DNA from: Mnemiopsis leidyi
Lineage: Eukaryota; Ctenophora; Tentaculata; Lobata; Bolinopsidae
Assembly (NCBI GenBank): GCA_000226015.1
Contig: JH153070.1
Location: forward strand, 209,467 to 234,511
Reading direction: 5' to 3'
DNA: 25,045 nucleotides
Of this stretch, positions 1-9,000 are shown one piece after another. Position numbers and translations under genes: made by a program. Below the pieces are notes generated by a model that saw only the letters and a program-made list of their open reading frames with translations, made no database searches and was not told the DNA's origin. How positions within the stretch are numbered: the first letter of the stretch is position 1; every line of letters begins with the position of its first letter.

Positions 1-59
1 ATCTCCGCACGGCAGCAAACTTGACTTTTAATCGAGGGATCGTATAGTGTTACTATTTG

Positions 60-109
<50 letters not shown>

Positions 110-280
110 CATCTCTCCCTCTATCTCTATCTCCCTCTATCTCTATCTCCCTCTATCCCTCTCTCTATCTCTATCTCTATCTATATATATATATATCTCT
201 CTCTCTCTCTACTAATCTCCGCACGGCAGCAAACTTGACTTATAATCGAGGGATCGGTATAGTGTTACTATTTGTCTATT
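1..280. repeat. Direct duplication flanking a compound microsatellite
   Basis: The first ~58 bases (starting atctccgcacggcagc) recur almost unchanged at 215-280, differing by one substitution and one inserted base. The 214-bp spacing means the unit includes the microsatellite between them. The interval 55-213 runs through (CTAT)n, then irregular CTAT/CCCTCTAT variants, an (AT)n run at about 183-196 and a (CT)n run to about 210. The second copy continues into unique DNA, whereas the first runs into the simple repeat. This may be a tandem duplication whose junction expanded, or an assembly collapse or expansion artefact at the window edge. Confidence 0.85.
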
Positions 281-2520
281 TTGGTTGCACCTCCTTAAAA
301 TGGTTTAACAGAGTCACGGTAATACTTACTAAACATTGAACTGGAATAACTATAAGCATGTGACGTCCAGCATGTAATCCGATTTCAATTCATGAAGAAT
401 CACCGCGGTTTAACAATCAAGATGAATAATCACATACGTTAACCAACTCACAACTGTTCGTAACCCAAATATATTAAAGCAAATGAGCAAAATCATGAGG
501 CAAGAAAATCTGTTTCCCATGAATTCATGCTAAATGCTAATTACTATCCTTCTAATTGCACTGAATTTTGCGCTTCATACCACAAATCCACAACCATTCT
601 CCCTAAACGCATAGCATATACCGAACTACCAAGCTCCGTTTAGAAATTATGTTTCCAACTCTTTTTATATAAATCAATGTTTTTTCTCGTCTCACAACAG
701 AAAAATCAGCGGATAGATCTGATACTGTGTTATTATATTGGTACTTGGCAGTAGGCATAGGTAACAAAGAAGGTACAAACAACAAAGGTAAGAGGATAAG
801 CTGTATAACACGGGATAGTGAGTAAACCTCCTTCTGATATTTACAAACAATAGCCACTTCTACATCTCAGCTGACCACATAGTTTAAGATAATGGTACCC
901 CCCCCCCCCCCCACACCTGTCCGATCCCCCTGTCTCGACAACCAGCACTGAGCACCGTATCGGTATAATAGAACTTGAAGAAGGTGCACCAGTTTATTAG
1001 GAACGGAGAACTAGGAGTGAGCAGGGCCCTCAAAGTGGGTAATGGACGGCGGAAGGGAGGGGCCGTGTTCCGCCTGATATATAGCTGTGACTGTAAGGTA
1101 CAGTTTCAAAACAGACACAAGAAGACGTGTGGGCTGGATCCTGCAGCTTCAGGAAACCTTCATTAATTAGGCTGAGTTTTCTAGTGATCAAGATTTTCAC
1201 AACACAATCTTTTAATTGGTAAAACGTTCGTAATTGATTATTTGAACTGCTATAAAATTCTTAAATTTGATCTTTTAAACAGCTGTTGAGCAATGAAACA
1301 TCAAAATTGAGCGATCATGAAATGTCCCGTATATATAAATGGTATTAACTATCTGTGTACTATTCGACACCTAACTTATACGTGATACGTCGTGTATCGC
1401 AATAAATTTTCTTTACAAAAGTAATTATAAGGCGTATCAATGGAAGATATAAAAAATACAAAATCGCCCAATGCAATCATATCTGTAGGAAAAATATGTC
1501 CCCAGCTCATCCACAAGTACGACAGTTCGACTCAGAAACTTACCTCCACTAAAATAAATCTGCCAGAAATAATTTTGATAGGAACACCGTAAAAAGTCTA
1601 ACCAGTTAGGTGTAGGAGTAAGACCTCCCGGGACGACATGAGGAAGCTGGTCGCTAGATAAAGCAAATGAGAGCAAGAGAAGCTGCACTCCCACGTCAAG
1701 CCTAATCTATTTTGAATGGCTTTGAAGTTGCATATCCTAGCTACGATCTTCGTTGACTCGACATGAAGGTTAGGCCTCTGAAATTTTAATTTGAGTATTT
1801 TGACGTGGCTTCAAAGTAAACCATTCTATCACAGCTGCGTGAACAAAATCTGCACTATCATTTATGTGCTGTTAAGGGCTAGCTATCAGAATTGACAAAC
1901 GATTCGGCGGAAAGAAGAATCAGCTCTTAAACAGAAATGGTAGCACTATAAGAACACATAATGCAACTTTAATATGCAGATCTATAACCCAGTGCTAATG
2001 TTAACTTTATGCTATAAATTTAACCGAAAATGTTCGAATTGGACCTTTGAGAGGGGCGAAACGATATAACTGCTAGTTGTTAAATCACTTAAACGGGTGG
2101 GGATATACTTTACTAGTCGGTAATGGACATTCAGCGTTGAATGGGATCAGCTTGGTCACATTTTGAATAATTATGATATCAAATATGAAATGCAGGGGGT
2201 GGTAAAACACCGTCCATGATACCCTTGAATTGTTAAGCACACAATATATAGTGAGTTAAAAAATTCTTATTAATACCACCGTGATCACCTTTCAAGTGCA
2301 AAAACCACAGCCGATATTCCCCATTATGCCTATGTTGCAACCGATGCCAAACTAGATCAAGCAAGTGACTAAAGCAACGTCGACATTTCCTCATTTTTGT
2401 GATGCAATACTTAAAGTTAAACTGATTAAAATCATATTTCCTATTCTGATATAAACGGCCATTTTGATGATTTATAGTAGGCACACTAAACCATGAATGT
2501 ATTCGGCAGACAAAACTCTG
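281..2520. other. Intergenic stretch with no supported gene
   Basis: AT-rich sequence with stops in all frames. The few short open frames (975-1166 +, 1437-1694 -) start at non-ATG codons and show no recognisable domain. A run of 15 C lies at 898-912. The minus-strand frame at 1437-1694 contains a good splice-donor word (GGTAAGT, about 1541-1547 on the minus strand), so an unseen exon of a neighbouring gene cannot be excluded, but no partner exon is visible. Confidence 0.5.
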
Positions 2521-2534
2521 ACAAAAGTTGTCGC

Positions 2535-2830
2535 TGACTGACCCGCCGAACGTCCGGCGGACAATCGTTCGCCAAAAATTTAATTTTCCGCTGACGATTG
2601 TCTTACAAATACAAACACATTCGCCAGTTTCAGTTTGCGGGCCGCGAATCGCGGCGAACACCGGGCGGATTTACCCGGACTCCGCCGAACATTCGGTGGA
2701 GTCCGGCGGACGTTCGCGGTGGTCCGGCGGATGATCGCCAGAGTCCGCGAGAACTGTTGACGTTGTTACAGGTGAAATTCAGGCAATCGCGCGGGTTCGT
2801 GGCGAACGATTATCCACCAGACAAACTGCC
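2535..2830. repeat. GC-rich element with repeated and inverted GTCCGGCGGA motifs
   Basis: This island is abruptly richer in G+C and CpG than its AT-rich surroundings. GTCCGGCGGA recurs at about 2552, 2701 and 2722; two copies are followed by an (A/T)C(A/G)-ATCG(TTC)GCC-like tail. The opposite-orientation word CCGCCGAAC appears at about 2543 and 2682. The left part (2543-2573, ending atcgttcgcc) is matched in inverted orientation by ggcgaacgattatcc at 2801-2815. The pattern fits a small non-autonomous or foldback transposon remnant. No transposase or clean target duplication was found. Confidence 0.5.
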
Positions 2831-3342
2831 AAAATACGTCCTCTTAATCTTATTCTTAGAATCAAAAATAAGTCGTGTAATTGATGTCCATTAGCTGGTA
2901 GCCATAAACCCCTTTTTACCTAAAGTTTCTCTCTTTTAATGCATCCGATCCTGACTACATAAAAAATGACTAGGACTTAGTTACGTGATTTAGTGAATGT
3001 GCGACTCGTTTTTCATTGATAATGATATTGATGAAATTGGCTCATTGCTTTAAAGATCTTACAAATTACAATACTGAATAAGGTAACAAATTGCACAACC
3101 TACTATATAGGCTAACTGAATCGATCCGCTGAAACTTGACAGTTGTGACTACTTGTAGTTTAACTGACATTCTTTCCCGACTGACTGACTATGCATTTTC
3201 CTCCTTCTTCTACATTGGTCACAAAGATTAGTTGAATTTTGCCTATATTTAATTTAATGATTTACTGAGATTACACAAAGTTTTGTGCAGTGTACTTGTA
3301 GAAGTTCTATTGACCGGTACAGATAACTTTAAAGAGTCCTGA
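2831..3342. other. Unremarkable AT-rich intergenic DNA
   Basis: No open frame longer than noise, no tandem repeat and no recognisable RNA gene is visible here. Confidence 0.5.
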
Positions 3343-3438
3343 AAGTGTATATTTAGACTTCTGAGGCCCCGATGAATCTTTTAATATAGCTGTAAGTTGC
3401 AAGATCCATCAGGGCCTCAGAAGTCTAAATATACAAGT
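3343..3438. repeat. 88-bp near-perfect hairpin with AAGT direct flanks
   Basis: Two 34-nt arms, 3347-3380 and 3401-3434, are inverted complements at 32 of 34 positions (the outer 23 bp are perfect), with a 20-nt loop. The element is bordered on both sides by AAGT (3343-3346 and 3435-3438), which resembles a 4-bp target-site duplication. On the plus strand the two mismatches are C:A and A:C; on the minus strand the same positions are G:U-compatible, so a minus-strand transcript would fold with no true mismatch. A miniature palindromic transposon is the simplest reading; a hairpin small-RNA precursor is the alternative. Confidence 0.75.
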
Positions 3439-5559
3439 TGTAACGTTAATCTACACTCGAACCTACAAGGTTGGTTACAGTTTGTGGTTCTGAAATTGCA
3501 TCTGAAATGTTTGGTTATGGTTTGCAGTTAACAATAACAGGCTATTTCCTCTCACACTAGAGGTAAATAAGGGCATGCTATCAATTTCAATCTGCAGGAT
3601 TGAAAATCTTGCAGTTGATTTTTATTTCAGTTTATACGACTTGAGATTCAAGATTAGTCTACTTTGAATTTCCTAGAGATGTAGTGATCTGTGATCAGCA
3701 TGTAGGTAAGTATGAGATTTACAAAATGAAACTTACATCTGTTCAACTTCAGGGGCAAGTTTCCAGCAACCATGCTCAAAATGTTGTTAATGTTCCGCAA
3801 ACGCGCTGAGAGTAAATTCGATTGACGGTTGTGACAGCAATCGATCATTACGTCTTTATATTGTTAAAGTTAAAGGAGCTCTGCAGCTTGGTGTAATGTG
3901 ATTGAGTGATCGCTCATTACTTAGCACGTTTAATGACTACAAACAATGGCTGTACCTGTCTAAAGTCAGACGCTCACACGCGCCCAATCAGATATCAACC
4001 AGGAAATCTTTTCAGGCTCCGTTTAACGAGTGAACTATCGGTTGATACAATGTCTCAAAGAGGGCTGCAGTGGAAATTTTTGACACGTGCCAAAGTGAAG
4101 TGTGAACAATGGGGCATTTAGTTTTCAAATCGGTAGCTGGGACTACCGTATACAATAGATTTATTGATGAGGCATCTGAGTAAACGCATGAATTATCGTC
4201 AAGGACGTCATCGTTAGAAACTCGAACAAAATTGGAAGGACGGAAGGTAAAAAATAAAGGCCGTCAAACGAATATTGTAGCAAACATATGTCGTTATCCG
4301 GGATCTAAATTCGACTCGACACCCAGGTATGATCAAAAAAGTTAATGATCCACTGCACCTACGAACAAGTTTAATCATAAATCTTTGACAGGTATCTATC
4401 ATGAATGATTATGCCCTCTGGTGAATGTCTTAATGTATAGCTAAATTGATTTACGCACTGATATTGAACTTTGACGGAACATTTGTTTCCATTCGTTAAA
4501 TTATTCTTTATTTTCTTTGTCACTTGTCTGGTACTGATCACTTTCCGGCATTGGGTTATTCAGTAAATAAATAATCTCCTTTATTTCTAACCAGGTTCTA
4601 ACGCAGATTCATTTCAGCTAACAAAGTAAAGCTAACTTGCTGATTTAAGTGGGCGGCTGGTACTTTTCAAAGTAAGTGCTAACAACGGTAAAGTGCCTTT
4701 TAACGTTTTATCAATAATTAACATCAATAATTAATGATTAAGATCTTTAACTATGGCTGAGTCGCACAGAACTTAGAGCATTGTACTCCTATTTCCCCTG
4801 TTTTCTACAATTCGAATTTCGTTGCTGCCAAGCCACGGGGTTAGCATCGTTGACGCTCTGCTGTAAGGACTTTGTTAGGTCTATGCACATTGCAGCCCCC
4901 TGTCAAATGAACTGAAAACCCTAACTAGGTAATTGTGGGTTAGATGAGTAGCTATGATGCTTGTAGTAGTGAAGCCTCGGGCGAATATTTTAGGGTAAAA
5001 CTACCTTAACTGTCGCTGGCCTCATAAGATCCTTTGGCTGCTGCAATTGGCCAGATACATTGTAACCCTATGGGCCATGGCTATTGGATGAGTCAAAGTA
5101 AAACAAGTTTTAAGATTAATTAAAGCATTATAGATGTAAAATGATTTAAGTAAGTCATGCAGAAATGCACCTCGCAATAAAAGGCTCTTTTATTTTCAGA
5201 GTTTTGGCCATATCTCTTTCTTAAAGTTAAAGCCTTTTTTCCTTGAACTGAAGTAGTGTCTGCTGATGTATGGACTCGTGTATATCGCTGGGCTAGTCAG
5301 TGGTTTAACTTTAACTTTAAGTTTAAAATGTTCTGGAAGGCCCATACAAATTAACAATCTTCTTAGAATACGAAACTTTTGAACAATATATGCACATTGA
5401 ACAAATGGTACGATACGTAACTTGCAGGAATGTCTTGTTATTCTAAGATTCAAATATCCTGGAGAGGTTGCACCGTTTTTTTTGGGCTCACACCGGTGTT
5501 CCGGTTGGGTGGCACAGCAGAATAAGTTGCTAAGTAGTGCGCTTGAGAATAGTATCTAG
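3439..5559. other. Intergenic stretch upstream of SoxE, no supported gene
   Basis: No coding region is supported. A 13-bp unit (atcaataattaac) is nearly duplicated around 4710-4735, giving closely spaced TAAT/ATTA cores, and a short TTTAACTTTAACTTTAAGTTTAA run lies near 5303-5326. Both are too simple to assign a role. Open frames here are short and lack recognisable features. Confidence 0.45.
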
Positions 5560-5566
5560 GTACTTG

Positions 5567-5688
5567 GTAACAACACCACTAAACAATAATACTACTCTTG
5601 TGAGTCTTGCCTGTAATCGTAATACTATTTATAAGACCCATCTCAATGTTTGTAAACAATACCACTAGGCCGTCTAAAAACCATTGTT
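5567..5688. promoter_or_regulatory. Candidate Sox-binding sites upstream of SoxE
   Basis: AACAAT occurs at 5582-5587 and 5655-5660, and its complement ATTGTT (as CCATTGTT) at 5683-5688, so the last two face each other 22 bp apart. The HMG-box core is (A/T)(A/T)CAA(A/T)G, and SoxE proteins bind paired inverted sites as dimers, usually with a much shorter spacer. The two AACAAT-bearing stretches also share a CACCACTA/TACCACTA context. Autoregulation is an inference. Confidence 0.3.
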
Positions 5689-5700
5689 CCATCAGCTACC

Positions 5701-5708
5701 TATAAGAG
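5701..5708 (+). promoter_or_regulatory. TATA-like box, candidate SoxE core promoter
   Basis: TATAAGAG lies about 370 bp before the SoxE start codon. If used, transcription would begin near 5730 and the leader would be about 340 nt, with the CRE/E-box array in the transcribed leader. A start closer to 5960 is equally possible, which would put that array in the proximal promoter. Confidence 0.35.
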
Positions 5709-5825
5709 GCCGGAGCGCTTGATCCCGAACCCTCAGTTCCTGTTGCTTGCTGTCCGGTCTGGATCCTCTACATCTTTTCCTCCACCTCAACCTATTCACG
5801 TCCCCTTGTGAAGAACCAGGTGATC

Positions 5826-5909
5826 ATGGCCTGTAACGACTGTCCGCGAAACACCCCATCCTGCTCTCTCCTTGCTCGCTCGCTTGGTTGCCAGGGTGAC
5901 GTCACGTGA
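5826..5909 (+). other. Upstream ORF (27 codons) in the candidate SoxE leader
   Basis: An ATG in a favourable context (atcATGG) opens a 27-codon frame ending at TGA 5907-5909, inside the first CACGTG site. It is only relevant if transcription starts at the TATA-like box at 5701. No homology is recognised in the peptide. Confidence 0.25.
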
Positions 5910-5943
5910 CAGCGCCGCGCGTCACGTGACGTCATCACGTGAC
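5897..5943. promoter_or_regulatory. Composite CRE / CACGTG array in the SoxE promoter region
   Basis: Two full palindromic CREs (TGACGTCA at 5897-5904 and 5927-5934) overlap or abut three E-boxes: GTCACGTGAC at 5901-5910 and 5921-5930, and TCACGTGAC at 5935-5943. CREB/ATF factors bind the first motif. The second is the preferred ten-base site of bHLH-ZIP factors of the USF and MITF/TFE families (the CLEAR or M-box type). Five high-information sites in 47 bp, 130 bp before the start codon, are unlikely by chance. Just upstream, gttgccagggtgac (5887-5900) is a one-mismatch RFX X-box. Confidence 0.7.
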
Positions 5944-5982
5944 CGTGGAGAGCTGCAGCGCGACGGATCAGCTACAGTGCTA

Positions 5983-6018
5983 ATGTGCGACCCCATAGAT
6001 CCGTCGATATACTTCTAA
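5983..6018 (+). other. Short upstream ORF (11 codons) before the SoxE start
   Basis: An ATG at 5983 in a poor context runs for 11 codons to TAA at 6016-6018, 55 bp before the SoxE ATG. It lies in the leader under either promoter model if transcription starts before 5983, and could modestly lower translation of the main frame. Confidence 0.3.
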
Positions 6019-6073
6019 TCCGTGCCCCTTTACCTTCGTGTTTACGATCTTCCCGACAAGTCATACGAACAAG

Positions 6074-9000
6074 ATGGACCAACAGCAGCAGCTAAAACAG
6101 ACAGGCGAGGTGAACATCATGGAAATCATCAAGAGTTTCAACTGGAATATCACACCAGACAGGGTGGACTACACGACTTTGGCGGACGATGGCACCAAAA
6201 GAATCAAAAGGCCCATGAACGCTTTCATGGTCTGGGCACAGGTTTGTCTCCAATAGGTTGCTTGATTTTTTAATGAAATTGCTCATTGTTTAAGACTATT
6301 TTTCTGGAAAATCTGGAGTTAAAGATTTAAGTCTAACAGCCGGCAGGGTCCTTAAATTTCTAACAATTTCTAACAATAATTCTGGCCTGAATAACTATTC
6401 AGAATAACCCTAAAATATTAATCGATGATGCATGGCTATGTAGCCGCCAGAGCTGAGTCGACAAAAATCAAATTCAATGTAAATTAAGAACTACTGGCAA
6501 TTTTATGCGGTGTCTCTTTTATATGTTTCATCAGAGATTGTTTCGAACCAAACAAACGCCTCCATCGAAGTGTTTTGTTTGTATGAAATTAAATTTTTCG
6601 TTTCCGGCCTGTCACTCTAAGCTGCTGCCATTTGTGGTGGTAACATCAAAGTTCAGCCTTGATTTGTTAAACACTGACATCTTTTATGGTCAACGAAACT
6701 GATATTCTCTGTTGATTGTAATCTCACCGAAAACTGACATTTATGGGAAATTCAAACTATGCTCTTTTTGACATTTCGATTAAAATTTTCAATAGACGGG
6801 CCATCAAATTAGGAAGAGTGATAGATGAAATCTGTGAAATTTTCATAACGAAATGTCCCACGCTGTTTAGAATGGAGGTTTTAATTTTAGATTTAAGTTA
6901 CGACATCAGCCTTTTAAAAGAACCTTAAAATAAATAATGATTTATTCTAAGATTAAGTAACGGTCATCCTTTTAGTTCATGATTTTTAACTGTGATCATT
7001 TTCGGACCTTGCGGTGTGCCACAAACTTCCCTACGCCATCTTTTAAATCGCGTATCCTCGGTCAACTTTCTTGATGGTTAAACGAGTGCGTTAATTTGAG
7101 AAACGAAAACTGGCCAAACACCTGTTCAAATTAGTTCTAAATCTTCAGGGTTAATTTTGTAAGTAAATTATAATTAGCAGTGCTACAAAACTACTGATTA
7201 AATCAGTGCAAGGTCGCGTCTCGCATGATGCGGCCTCATTACCCGAGTAGAGGTGGATGTTTAGCAGCATTGAAGTAAACATTAACTTTAAGCATCATTG
7301 TTTTAGAGTGTCAAACAGCCTACCTTGAGGCAGCATTGAAACTACTATTCGCTAGTGCTACAGTAGTGTGCACAGTCATGACGGTTTGTTCGAATTGATG
7401 AACCTGAACTATAAACTGAACTAGTATAATTAAAACGCTTGGCAGTGCTTACTACACTTGATTGCAGTTAACATTGCGTGAAGTAAAAAAGCAGGCACGA
7501 ATTTGCGTCGTACAAGTGAATCTTGAAAGTAGGCCTGGATATCCAGTTTATCCACTCTTCAGTGGGTAAACTGTAAAGCAAGTCACGTTGCTAATCCTAA
7601 ACTTCTGTCTGACACGCTAGGGCGTGACAAATAGTTCTTGTTCAGGGCAGAAAGTGCAATAATTATTATTTGTCACGTGACTACAATTTTAGAGGAGTGA
7701 ACGCCCGGTCTATCTTTTTGAACGTCACTTACTAAGTTGAAATTTGAATGACCGCATCGGTATACCGCTGCCCGCTTCATTGTCTCTATAATCAGTAAGC
7801 TGAATTTTCTACAATCTACATTTCATGTCCCTAAGCCTCTTTAACAAAAACTTTCTGTCTATATGGATGTCTATTGTACTATACACGCCTCCAGAATGAA
7901 ACTTATTCATGATGGTTTTCCAGCAGAGAAATAGGACACACTTTTCACGTTAACACTACGGCACAGGAGGAATGAGGATATACTAAGGCACCTCAGTCTC
8001 ACCACTTACATAACTAGATCAGTTGTCCTATTTAGCAGAATTTCGGTTAGCTGTACAAGTTAATTGCACTCTGTGTATGCATCAGCATAGCCGGATAGCA
8101 CCAGGTCCTAAGTTTTTGGTCTGCTTTCCAGCGATTCTCTAATTCTGTCCACGTGCGGCCCTAGGGCACCCTCGCCGTGCGAGTTAAGCAATTATCTATT
8201 GATTAATGCCGTCAATTGATTTTCAATCCGTCACGGCTGATTGCTATAAACTGCTGAATCGACCCTTTACAATTACTGCACAGACCGTGTGTCAAATTGC
8301 TACTGGAAACTTTGTTTCAGTCTTTAGCATTTTGGTATTCACATAAATGTTTCAAAGTAAATTGTCTTTAAGCAATTATTGGCAGATTTTGAAAGTTTGG
8401 ATCAATGATCTTTCTATTCGCTGAAATCTGAGATGAATTTGCCGACCTCTTTACAATGACTTACTTATTCATATACAACGCATGCAGTGCAAGGATCAGC
8501 CGCGGATTCGAATTATCCTATGATTAACCCTGCATCTAACTAATAATAATTAAACCCAGAGAAACTCCTGCTCTAGGACCTGCTAACCAATCAGAAGTAG
8601 TCGCTCTGCCACGTGATCCACTCAAATACCCAACTCTCTGTATTAAACTCGATCCATTTGCCACCGTAACGCAAAACAAGCAAGCCCGTCTGTCTGTCAT
8701 TGGGGCATCATTAGCACTTATTCACGTGCGCGGCTCCCCGTTGTCCAATCACAGAGCACACTGCCTGTCACGTGACGCGTTTTGCCGTGCAGTAGGCACT
8801 GTATTTTACTTACGGGCTACCCTGTATTAGGTGCTTAATTGCATCTCGTCCGGTACGTTCAGGAGTCTGATTAAAGAGCAAGCCGATGTTTAGCACCTCA
8901 AAACTTCGTCCCCGCGCCTTTCCGCCAAATCTCCCGATCATGATACGATGTTAATTCATCTGCCCGGGCTTAACGGCATGAGAGCTAATTTCGTAAAACG

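Noticed and set aside
47-238. Open frame rich in Leu-Ser-Ile-Tyr repeats
   Set aside because: It is a direct translation of the CTAT/CT microsatellite.
975-1166. 63-codon plus-strand open frame
   Set aside because: It starts at a non-ATG codon, has no recognisable domain and no flanking splice partner.
1437-1694. 85-codon minus-strand open frame with a GGTAAGT donor word inside
   Set aside because: It begins at GTG, resembles no family I know and has no adjoining exon; kept only as a remote possibility of an unseen exon.
2233-2894. Overlapping open frames on both strands (2233-2661 -, 2528-2734 +, 2598-2894 +)
   Set aside because: They run through the GC-rich repeat element, where CpG-rich sequence lacks stops by composition; no domain is visible.
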